Origin: Lysobacterales bacterium
GTDB lineage: Bacteria; Pseudomonadota; Gammaproteobacteria; Xanthomonadales; Rhodanobacteraceae
DNA: 15,681 bases
Direction: 5' to 3'
Assembly: GCA_013298265.1 (NCBI GenBank)
Contig: JAAFHE010000014.1
Location: forward strand, 1-15,681
Part shown: in pieces, positions 1-15,681 of the stretch
How positions within the stretch are numbered: position 1 is the stretch's first letter
How the letters are laid out: every line of letters begins with the position of its first letter
Made by a program: the position numbers and the translations under genes
The notes under the pieces: model-generated
The model's input: only the letters and a program-made list of their open reading frames with translations
Database searches by the model: none
What the model was told of the DNA's origin: nothing

Positions 1-1008
1 GCCGGCTACACGCGCGAATCCCTGGGCCGGCAGTCGCGTCGCGGCCGCGAGGGTAACGTCGGTGTGTTCGTCGGGGTGATGTACGAGGAATACCAGCTTT
101 ACGGCGCGCAGGCGCAGACCGTCGGACACGTCATCAGCCTGAGCGGCAGTCCTGCGTCGATCGCCAATCGCGTCTCGTATTTCTGCAACTTCCACGGCCC
201 GAGCCTCGCGGTCGACACGATGTGCTCGTCGTCGCTCACCGCCATCCACCTCGCCTGCGAAAGCCTGCTGCGCGGGCAGTGTGAAGCAGCGCTCGCCGGC
301 GGCGTGAACGTCAGCGTGCATCCGAACAAGTACCTCATGCTGGCGCAGGGCCGCTTCCTTTCCAGCGACGGCCGCTGCCGCAGTTTTGGTGAAGGCGGCG
401 ACGGCTACGTGCCGGGCGAAGGCGTCGGCGCGGTGTTGTTGAAGCCGCTGTCGAACGCGGTCGCCGACGAAGACCGCATCTACGCGGTCATCCGCGGCAG
501 CTCCATCAATCACGGCGGCAAGACCAACGGCTTTGCGGTCCCCAACCCGGTCGCCCAGGCCGATCTCATCGCGCAGGCGCTGCAAGACAGTAATGTCGAC
601 GCGCGAACGATCAGCTACCTCGAGGCCCACGGCACCGGCACATCGCTTGGCGATCCTATCGAGATCCGCGGCCTGGTCAGCGCGTTCCAGGCGCAGACGC
701 CCGACAAGGGCTTCTGCGCCATCGGGTCGGTCAAGTCGAACATCGGCCACTGCGAAAGCGCAGCCGGCATCGCGGCGCTGACGAAGGTGCTGCTGCAGAT
801 GAAGCACGGGTTGCTGGTGCCCAGCCTGCATTCCGAAACGCTCAATCCGTACATCGACTTTGCCGACACGCCTTTCGTCGTCCAGCGCGAGCTGAGCGAA
901 TGGCCGCGCGCGGTGGGCGCAGCGCTGCGCGAGCAGCCCAGGCGCGCGGGCATTTCCTCCTTCGGCGCCGGCGGATCCAATGCGCATCTGGTGGTCGAGG
1001 AATATCTG
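1..1008 (+). other. KS1 domain, condensing (N-terminus cut off)
   Basis: Catalytic Cys in D-T-M-C-S-S-S at nt 223-225 (residue 75 counted from nt 1), first His in E-A-H-G-T-G-T at nt 628-630 (residue 210), second His in K-S-N-I-G-H at nt 748-750 (residue 250). All three catalytic residues are present, so decarboxylative Claisen condensation is expected. The domain closes with G-G-S-N-A-H-L-V-V-E-E near nt 1005. The roughly 150 residues that follow are the KS-associated flanking/AT-docking linker of trans-AT modules, not an AT: there is no GHSxG motif. Confidence 0.97.
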
Positions 1009-4000
1009 CAGGCGACTACGCGCCGGGCAACGACGGCGGCCTCCGCGCACCTCGTTCTGCTGTCGGCGAAATCCGAAGAGGCGCTGCAGCGGCAGGTTCG
1101 CCAATTGCTGGCGTTCGCCGAGTCGGCCGGTGCGGACGACCTCGCCGATATCGCCTACACCTTGCAGGTCGGCCGCGAAGCGATGGAGTTCCGCCTGGCG
1201 CTGATAACGGACAGCGTGGGTGAACTGTGCGAAAGACTGCGCGCCTGCGCGGCCGGCGAGACCGACGTACCCGGCTGCGGGCGCGGTGAAGTCAAGCGCA
1301 ACAAGGAGCTGCTGGCGGCGTTCGCCGGCGACGACGATCTGCAGCGGGCGGTGGAGTCGTGGCTGGCACGCGGCAAGCTCGAAAAGCTGCTCGAGTTCTG
1401 GGTGAAAGGCCTGCGCATCGACTGGAACGGCCTGTACGCGAATGAAACACCACCACGCCGCATCGCGCTGCCGACGTACCCGTTCGAGCGCGAGCGCTAC
1501 TGGATCGGGTTGCGTGAACTCGGTCTGGAGCCGGCGGTCGCGGAGAAGGTCGAGGTGGCGGTACGCGAGAGCGTGCTGAGCAAGGGATGGCGGGAGGCGC
1601 CGCTGGCCGGACCGGTGGCGACGGTCGGCAGCGTGTTGATCGTGGCGGACGCGGGTACGCGCACGCTGGCGCAGGCGTTGGCTTTGCGCGCGGCGCATAG
1701 CCGGATCGTGCGTAGCGATGAGGACGAGTGGCGTGGGACGGTGGACTGGAGCGAGTGGGAAGCGCTGGTCGACGTGACGGGGTGCGGCGAAGCGTCGGTT
1801 GAGGAACTGGCGTGGGTCGAGATCGTGCAGGCGTGGGTGCAGGCGCGCGCGCCGCTCGGCGGGCGTGCGCTGTGTGTGACACGGGATGACGCTGCGGCGC
1901 TGCGCGCGGGTTTGTACGGGATGCTGCAAAGCGAGTATGGGCGGATCCGATCGCGTCACGTCGATGTGGACGATGTGGACGGCGAGGCGTGGATGGCGCA
2001 GGCCGTACAGGAACTGGGTGCAACCGACGATGCGGTCGAGGTGACGTACCGGGACGATCGGCGCTATCGGGCTCAGCTGGAAGAAGGGATTCTGGCGGCA
2101 GAAGCAGTCGAGTTGGACTGGGCGCCGGAAGGTGTGCTGTGGATCACGGGGGGCACGCGCGGGCTGGGCCTGGCGTGCGCGCGGCATTTCGTGCGGCGGC
2201 ACGGGGTGAAGCGGCTGGTGCTGACGGGCCGTGAGACGCTGCCCGAGCGTGCGCAGTGGCAGGCGCGCGCGGTGCAGGCGGATGCGACGGGCCAGAAGTT
2301 GCGCGCGCTGCTGGCGCTGCAGGCCGACGGCGTGACGGTCGAAGTGACGTCGGTTGACCTGTGCGACGAGGCGGCGCTGGAGCAGGAGATGCGTCGCCTG
2401 CAGTCGCTCGGCCCGATCCACGGGGTCCTGCATTGCGCCGGTCTGGCCGATGCGCAGACACCGGCCTTCGTGCGCAAGACCGTGTCAGGCATTGCCGCCG
2501 TGCTGGCGCCAAAAGTGGCAGGGCTGGAGACGCTGTTGCGTTGCCTGCAGGGATCCTCATCGCTGCGCTTCTGTGTGCTGTTCTCGTCGATTTCGGCGGC
2601 GGTGCCGGACCTGGCGACGGGCCAGGCCGACTACGCGATGGCGAACGCGTACATGGACCACGTCGCGCGGCGCGAGCAGGCCGGTGATCTGCCGGTCGTG
2701 AGCGTGCAGTGGGGCAGCTGGAACGAGAGCGGGATGGGCGAGGCGAAGAGCCGTGTGTATCGCGAGCTGGGTCTGCTGAGCCACAGCGACGAGCAGGGGA
2801 TGCAGTGGCTGGACCGGATCGTGGGGGCGCAGCGTCGTGGTGTGCTGGCGCCATTGCAGGTGGACGGTTCGCGCTTTGACGCACAACGGTTGCTGCGGCG
2901 GCGCGATCCCCCACCGGTCCGCGCGCCGGCGGCAGCGGCTGCCGCAGCGCCGTCAGCGCCGTCGGGCGAGGGGCTGTTGCCGCAGGTGGAGGGCTGGCTG
3001 CGCGCGTTGTTTGCGCAGCAGTTGCAGATGCCGCTGGACAAGGTCGACGTGGAGACGCCGCTGCCGGACTACGGCGTGGACTCGGTGCTGCTGATGCAGG
3101 TGCTGGTACCGATCGGCGCGCAGGTGAACGACACGCTGGATCCGTCGATCCTGTTCGAGCACCAGACGATCACCGCGTTCGCGCGCTGGCTGTTATCGAA
3201 ATACGAGGCGGTGCTGCGGGCGAACCTGTCTGCAGGCGAGGCGGCGGCCGAGGTGGCCCCGTCGGCGCGGATGAACGTCGGGCCGACTACTGTGTTGCCG
3301 GCGCGGGCCGTGCCGCCGCCGGTGGCGGGCGAGGCGCTGGCGATCGTGGGGCTGTCGTGCCGCTTTGCGGGGGCAAGCGACGTGTCGGCGTACTGGGATC
3401 TGCTCGCGCAGGGCCGCAGCGCGATTGCGCGCGTACCGTCGTCGCGTTGGGGTGAGACCGGCGCGGACGACTGGGCGGCCCTGTTGGAGGACGTGAATCA
3501 CTTCGACCCGGAATACTTCCATGTGCTGCTGGCCGACGCGCGGGCGATGGACCGTCAGGCGCTGCTGGTGCTGGAAGAAAGCCTGAAGGCCTGGCATCAC
3601 GCCGGTTACGCGGCGGCGGAGCTCAAGGGGACACGCAGCGGCGTGTATCTGGGCGCGCGCGGTCAGTTCCGCGCGGATGCGGTGAGCCTGCGCGAGGCGG
3701 TCAATCCGATCCTGGCGATGGGACAGAACTACCTGGCGGCGAACATCTCGCAGTTCCTGGATCTGCGCGGACCGAGCCTGGTGGTGGATACGGCATGTTC
3801 GTCGGCCCTGGTGGCACTGAACATGGCCGCCCAGGGCCTGCGCAGTGGCGAGATCGATGCGGCGCTGGTGGGCGGGGTGAGCCTGCTGAACGATCCGGGG
3901 GCGCTGCGGCTGTTCGAGCAGCGCGGCATCCTGCAGCGCGGCGCGTTCCACATATTCGATCGCCGGGCGCAAGGGGCAATCCTCGGCGAAGGGGTAGGGA

Positions 4001-4137
4001 TGGTAGTGCTCAAGCGCCAGGCGCAGGCGGTGGCCGACGGTGACCGGATCTACGCGCTGGTGCGGGCGGCGGCGGTGAACAACGACGGCCGCACGGCAGC
4101 CCTACGGCGCCGAACATGCATGCGCAGAAAGACGTGA
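1..4137 (+). CDS. trans-AT polyketide synthase, KS-KR-ACP-KS (5' partial; frameshifted near 3' end)
   Basis: Reading frame 1 is open from the first base, so the gene starts upstream and the GTG at 64 is only an internal codon. Counting residues from nt 1, the domains are KS1 (about 1-336), post-KS linker (349-503, ending in LPTYPFERERYW), KR1 (523-960), an Ala/Pro-rich linker, ACP1 (993-1067) and KS2 (from 1112). No acyltransferase lies between any KS and its processing domains, which marks a trans-AT system. KS1 has the full Cys-His-His set, so this module should extend the chain by C2 and reduce it to a beta-hydroxyl. After N-N-D-G-R-T-A in KS2 the frame ends in an unrelated 11-residue run and stops at 4137, while the rest of KS2 continues in frame 3. 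With one base restored, the polypeptide would run to 4823 and total about 1,607 residues within the window. Family assignment is certain; whether the gene is intact is not. Confidence 0.95.
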   Translation, partial: AGYTRESLGRQSRRGREGNVGVFVGVMYEEYQLYGAQAQTVGHVISLSGSPASIANRVSYFCNFHGPSLAVDTMCSSSLTAIHLACESLLRGQCEAALAGGVNVSVHPNKYLMLAQGRFLSSDGRCRSFGEGGDGYVPGEGVGAVLLKPLSNAVADEDRIYAVIRGSSINHGGKTNGFAVPNPVAQADLIAQALQDSNVDARTISYLEAHGTGTSLGDPIEIRGLVSAFQAQTPDKGFCAIGSVKSNIGHCESAAGIAALTKVLLQMKHGLLVPSLHSETLNPYIDFADTPFVVQRELSEWPRAVGAALREQPRRAGISSFGAGGSNAHLVVEEYLQATTRRATTAASAHLVLLSAKSEEALQRQVRQLLAFAESAGADDLADIAYTLQVGREAMEFRLALITDSVGELCERLRACAAGETDVPGCGRGEVKRNKELLAAFAGDDDLQRAVESWLARGKLEKLLEFWVKGLRIDWNGLYANETPPRRIALPTYPFERERYWIGLRELGLEPAVAEKVEVAVRESVLSKGWREAPLAGPVATVGSVLIVADAGTRTLAQALALRAAHSRIVRSDEDEWRGTVDWSEWEALVDVTGCGEASVEELAWVEIVQAWVQARAPLGGRALCVTRDDAAALRAGLYGMLQSEYGRIRSRHVDVDDVDGEAWMAQAVQELGATDDAVEVTYRDDRRYRAQLEEGILAAEAVELDWAPEGVLWITGGTRGLGLACARHFVRRHGVKRLVLTGRETLPERAQWQARAVQADATGQKLRALLALQADGVTVEVTSVDLCDEAALEQEMRRLQSLGPIHGVLHCAGLADAQTPAFVRKTVSGIAAVLAPKVAGLETLLRCLQGSSSLRFCVLFSSISAAVPDLATGQADYAMANAYMDHVARREQAGDLPVVSVQWGSWNESGMGEAKSRVYRELGLLSHSDEQGMQWLDRIVGAQRRGVLAPLQVDGSRFDAQRLLRRRDPPPVRAPAAAAAAAPSAPSGEGLLPQVEGWLRALFAQQLQMPLDKVDVETPLPDYGVDSVLLMQVLVPIGAQVNDTLDPSILFEHQTITAFARWLLSKYEAVLRANLSAGEAAAEVAPSARMNVGPTTVLPARAVPPPVAGEALAIVGLSCRFAGASDVSAYWDLLAQGRSAIARVPSSRWGETGADDWAALLEDVNHFDPEYFHVLLADARAMDRQALLVLEESLKAWHHAGYAAAELKGTRSGVYLGARGQFRADAVSLREAVNPILAMGQNYLAANISQFLDLRGPSLVVDTACSSALVALNMAAQGLRSGEIDAALVGGVSLLNDPGALRLFEQRGILQRGAFHIFDRRAQGAILGEGVGMVVLKRQAQAVADGDRIYALVRAAAVNNDGRTAALRRRTCMRRKT
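1567..2880 (+). other. KR1 domain, ketoreductase
   Basis: The structural subdomain (about residues 523-700) is followed by the catalytic Rossmann fold beginning I-T-G-G-T-R-G-L-G near nt 2143. The active-site Ser lies in F-S-S-I-S and the Tyr at nt 2632-2634 (residue 878) in Q-A-D-Y-A-M-A-N-A. The H-C-A-G-L-A-D segment keeps an Asp that, in the trans-AT KR alignments I know, sits at the B-type (LDD) marker position, so a D-configured hydroxyl is likely. That fits the dehydration expected at the next module. The stereochemical call is inference. Confidence 0.93.
2977..3200 (+). other. ACP1 domain
   Basis: A four-helix carrier domain with the phosphopantetheine-attachment Ser in Y-G-V-D-S-V (Ser codon nt 3082-3084, residue 1028). 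An Ala/Pro-rich linker precedes it (nt 2926-2970) and another flexible linker separates it from KS2. It carries the beta-hydroxyacyl chain formed by KS1-KR1. Confidence 0.95.
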
Positions 4138-4542
4138 TGCAGCAGGCGCTGGATCGCAGCGGCTGGCGCGCCGAGGACATCAGCCACATCGACGTGAACG
4201 GCTCGGGTTCGGAGATCACGGACCTGCTGGAACTGCGCGCGATCGAGGCGGTGTATCGCCCGGACCGGTTATCGACGTGCGAGCTCGGATCAATGAAGCC
4301 CAACATTGGCCATCCTTTGTGCGCGGAGGGCATCGCGAGCCTGATCAAGGTCGTCCTGATGCTGCATCACGGCCAGCGCGTACCGTTCCTGTCGGCGCGA
4401 GAGCCGATGGCGCACTACGACCTGGACGCATCGCCGTTCCGCTTCACGCGCCAGTTGCGGCCGTGGGGCGAGGCGCCGCGGGTGGCGGCGATCAACTCGT
4501 TCGCCGACGGGGGCACGAATGCCCATGTGATCGTGGAGGGCG
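3334..4542 (+). other. KS2 domain, non-elongating (KS0), interrupted by frameshift
   Basis: The acyl-accepting Cys is present (D-T-A-C-S-S-A, nt 3796-3798), but the His of HGTGT is Asn (D-V-N-G-S-G-S, nt 4197-4199). The second His (K-P-N-I-G-H, nt 4311-4313) remains. Loss of the HGTGT His removes decarboxylative condensation while leaving chain transfer possible, the usual state of the second KS in dehydrating bimodules. The N-terminal region between S-S-R-W-G and N-H-F-D-P is also shorter than in KS1 or KS3. The domain spans two frames because of the base lost near 4098-4101. Confidence 0.9.
4096..4103 (+). other. single-base deletion (frameshift) inside KS2
   Basis: The sequence reads acg gca gccct acg gcg ccg aac atg. 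Inserting one G after gca gives acg gca ggc cct acg gcg ccg aac atg, that is T-A-G-P-T-A-P-N-M. This joins the frame-1 half (N-N-D-G-R-T-A) to the frame-3 half (P-T-A-P-N-M-H-A-Q-K) with the spacing normal for a ketosynthase at this loop. Both flanks are otherwise undamaged, which suggests either a read/assembly error in a GC-rich stretch or a very recent mutation. The exact base lost cannot be placed more closely than about nt 4098-4101. Confidence 0.85.
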
Positions 4543-4823
4543 CCGTCGCGCACGCCGATGCCTGGCGACAGCCGATACCGGCACCTGTGCTCAAGAGAGT
4601 GTGGCTGCCGGCACAGTCTTCACCGGCGGAACGCGAAGCCGCGAACGACCTCGATCGCACGGTGGAAACTGGCAGGCGTCCCCCGCTTGCAGCATCCAGA
4701 CGCAGCGCGAGCCGGCGCGCGGAGCGGCCGAACGGCGAGTCTTTCGCGCCGACGGCGATGGCGAACGAAATCCCGTTGACCGCGGTGCAGCCGGAGCCCG
4801 GCTTTTGGGAGCGCTATTCCTGA
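4116..4823 (+). CDS. C-terminal half of KS2 plus docking tail (downstream part of the frameshifted PKS gene)
   Basis: This frame-3 stretch starts in the middle of a ketosynthase and is not an independent gene. Codons just upstream of the ATG (P-T-A-P-N, nt 4101-4115) already match the KS loop that should follow N-N-D-G-R-T-A-G in frame 1. It carries the second half of KS2: an HGTGT-equivalent reading N-G-S-G-S, K-P-N-I-G-H with the second catalytic His intact (nt 4311-4313), and the closing G-G-T-N-A-H-V-I-V. After about nt 4543 come some 93 residues rich in Pro, Ala, Arg and Glu, ending in F-W-E-R-Y-S before the TGA at 4821-4823. No ribosome-binding site precedes 4116. If the frameshift is real, this half is not translated in frame with the rest and the subunit loses its tail. 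If it is a sequencing error, the whole gene is 1-4823. Confidence 0.85.
   Translation: MHAQKDVMQQALDRSGWRAEDISHIDVNGSGSEITDLLELRAIEAVYRPDRLSTCELGSMKPNIGHPLCAEGIASLIKVVLMLHHGQRVPFLSAREPMAHYDLDASPFRFTRQLRPWGEAPRVAAINSFADGGTNAHVIVEGAVAHADAWRQPIPAPVLKRVWLPAQSSPAEREAANDLDRTVETGRRPPLAASRRSASRRAERPNGESFAPTAMANEIPLTAVQPEPGFWERYS
4543..4820 (+). other. C-terminal disordered tail, probable KS//DH docking segment
   Basis: After the KS2 core come about 93 residues of low-complexity character (many Arg, Ala, Pro, Glu, Ser) ending in P-G-F-W-E-R-Y-S. In trans-AT systems such as gladiolin, a largely unstructured tail at the C-terminus of a KS binds the surface of the DH that begins the next subunit. The next protein here does begin with a DH, so the position fits. 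I infer the role from position and composition; the exact binding motif is not proven, although the aromatic terminus is a natural candidate. Confidence 0.55.
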
Positions 4824-5392
4824 GTGACACACTGTTAACGATCTCGTGCACGCACACGAATGCGCCAAGTAAGAAAGCTGGACAATCGACACTCTTGTGC
4901 CTCGCTGGTAGTCTGATCGGGATTGCCGAATCGGCAGTAGTTCACCGCTCGGGGGGCGGGCCGCAGTCTGCGCAGAGCTTCTTCGGGATGTCGGGCGAGT
5001 GCCGGTCGGCGACGCGTAGGACGTAAGGCTGTACATCGCGTTCCGAGGCTGCTCATGCCGAGCGGGTTCGGGGCGTCGTCGACATCGACAGCCAAGGTGA
5101 AACATGCACGTGGCCCACTATGCCGCGCGCATGGAAACCCGTCGGTGCCGGCGTTCGGGACAGGTGTAATCGATACGGTGTTGACCCTGTCAGGCGGTGA
5201 AACCGGCCTGAGTATTGTCGTCGCCGAGCGGAGCCGGTCTGGTGCAATGTGACAAACGCGGCGGTCACCCGGATGGTGATCGCAGAGGTCGGTTGGAGGC
5301 GCGCCGCAAGGCAGAAGCGGGCGAGCGACGCCAGCCCGGGCCAGGTGCGGCTCCGAGCGGTCGACCTGCCTGGCGGTGACTGGAGTTGGGGG
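4824..5392. other. 569-nt intergenic region, no convincing gene
   Basis: The gap separates two subunits that should interact directly. GC is uneven: nt 4861-4920 is about 53% G+C, against about 67% at 4921-4980 and more further on. I see no PKS-like peptide in any forward frame, no tRNA or rRNA, and no stem-loop with a T-run that would be a good terminator. A perfect 6-bp inverted repeat with a 1-nt centre lies at 4924-4936. A TTGACC hexamer at 5181-5186 lacks a well-spaced -10. On the minus strand a short open stretch around 4942-5010 encodes D-I-P-K-K-L-C-A-D-C-G, faintly like the start of a small Cys-cluster protein (DUF2256 type), but it stops soon after and is at most a relic. Confidence 0.6.

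Positions 5393-5395
<3 letters not shown>
5382..5395 (+). promoter_or_regulatory. ribosome binding site and start codon of the second PKS-NRPS gene
   Basis: GGAG at 5382-5385 lies 7 nt before the ATG at 5393-5395. The frame is open further upstream, to a TGA at 5198-5200, and another in-frame ATG occurs at 5273. That one has no purine-rich site, and the extra 40 residues resemble nothing in the family. Starting at 5393 places the DH core about 12 residues from the N-terminus, as expected for a subunit that begins with DH. Confidence 0.65.

Positions 5396-15681
<10,286 letters not shown>

Noticed and set aside
1045..1509. Region after KS1 as an acyltransferase domain
   Set aside because: It lacks GHSxG and the length of an AT. 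It matches the short KS-flanking linker ending in LPTYPF, which also follows KS3 and KS4.
4116..4118. ATG at 4116 as the start of a separate gene
   Set aside because: The encoded peptide begins in the middle of a ketosynthase fold, in-frame KS residues precede the ATG, and there is no ribosome-binding site.
4844..4859. Stem-loop just after the first gene as a transcription terminator
   Set aside because: The stem is only 5 bp with a 6-nt loop and no T-run follows.
4924..4936. Perfect 6-bp inverted repeat as an operator
   Set aside because: A single short dyad in over 500 nt of GC-rich spacer is near chance level and matches no operator I recognise.
5181..5216. Promoter with TTGACC as -35
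   Set aside because: No acceptable -10 occurs at 16-18 nt; the nearest AT-rich hexamer (5210-5215) is about 23 nt away.
5273..5275. Upstream in-frame ATG for the second gene
   Set aside because: It has no purine-rich site before it, and the added 40 residues look like translated spacer. The ATG at 5393 has GGAG at good spacing.

Overview
The window is an internal piece of a trans-acyltransferase (trans-AT) polyketide synthase / non-ribosomal peptide synthetase (PKS-NRPS) assembly line from a high-GC bacterium. Codon use strongly prefers G or C at third positions. Together with the trans-AT module style, this suggests a proteobacterium of the Burkholderiales/Xanthomonadales type, but no taxonomic marker is present and this is only an impression. 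Four ketosynthase (KS) domains occur and none is followed by an integrated acyltransferase, so malonyl units must be loaded by an AT encoded elsewhere.

Layout. (1) nt 1-4823, + strand: the 3' part of a PKS gene, cut by the window start. It encodes KS1 (active) - KR1 - ACP1 - KS2 (non-elongating, HGTGT His replaced by Asn) and a disordered C-terminal tail. A single-base deletion near nt 4098-4101 breaks KS2 into two frames. (2) nt 4824-5392: a 569-nt gap with no convincing gene. (3) nt 5393-15681, + strand: one open reading frame of at least 3,429 codons that runs off the window end. It encodes DH1 - ACP2 - KS3 (non-elongating, HGTGT His replaced by Ala) - ACP3 - C - A (predicted glycine) - PCP - KS4 (active) - DH2 - KR2 (cut by the window end).

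How it works together. KS1-KR1-ACP1 adds a C2 unit and reduces it to a beta-hydroxyl. KS2 only passes the chain across the protein-protein boundary to DH1-ACP2, where water is lost. This is a dehydrating bimodule split over two polypeptides. KS3-ACP3 again looks like a transfer-only module and hands the enoyl chain to the C domain, which joins it to glycine held on the PCP. KS4, whose active-site neighbourhood suits aminoacyl chains, then adds another C2 unit that KR2 and DH2 can reduce and dehydrate. The predicted partial product is R-CH=CH-CO-NH-CH2-CH=CH-CO-, with double-bond geometry not assigned.

The points most worth a second look are the frameshift in KS2, the long gap exactly at the KS//DH subunit junction, the two successive transfer-only ketosynthases before the NRPS module, and abrupt changes in G-versus-C strand bias inside open reading frames that suggest module-scale recombination. 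The overall architecture belongs to a known class; I see no unrelated new system here.
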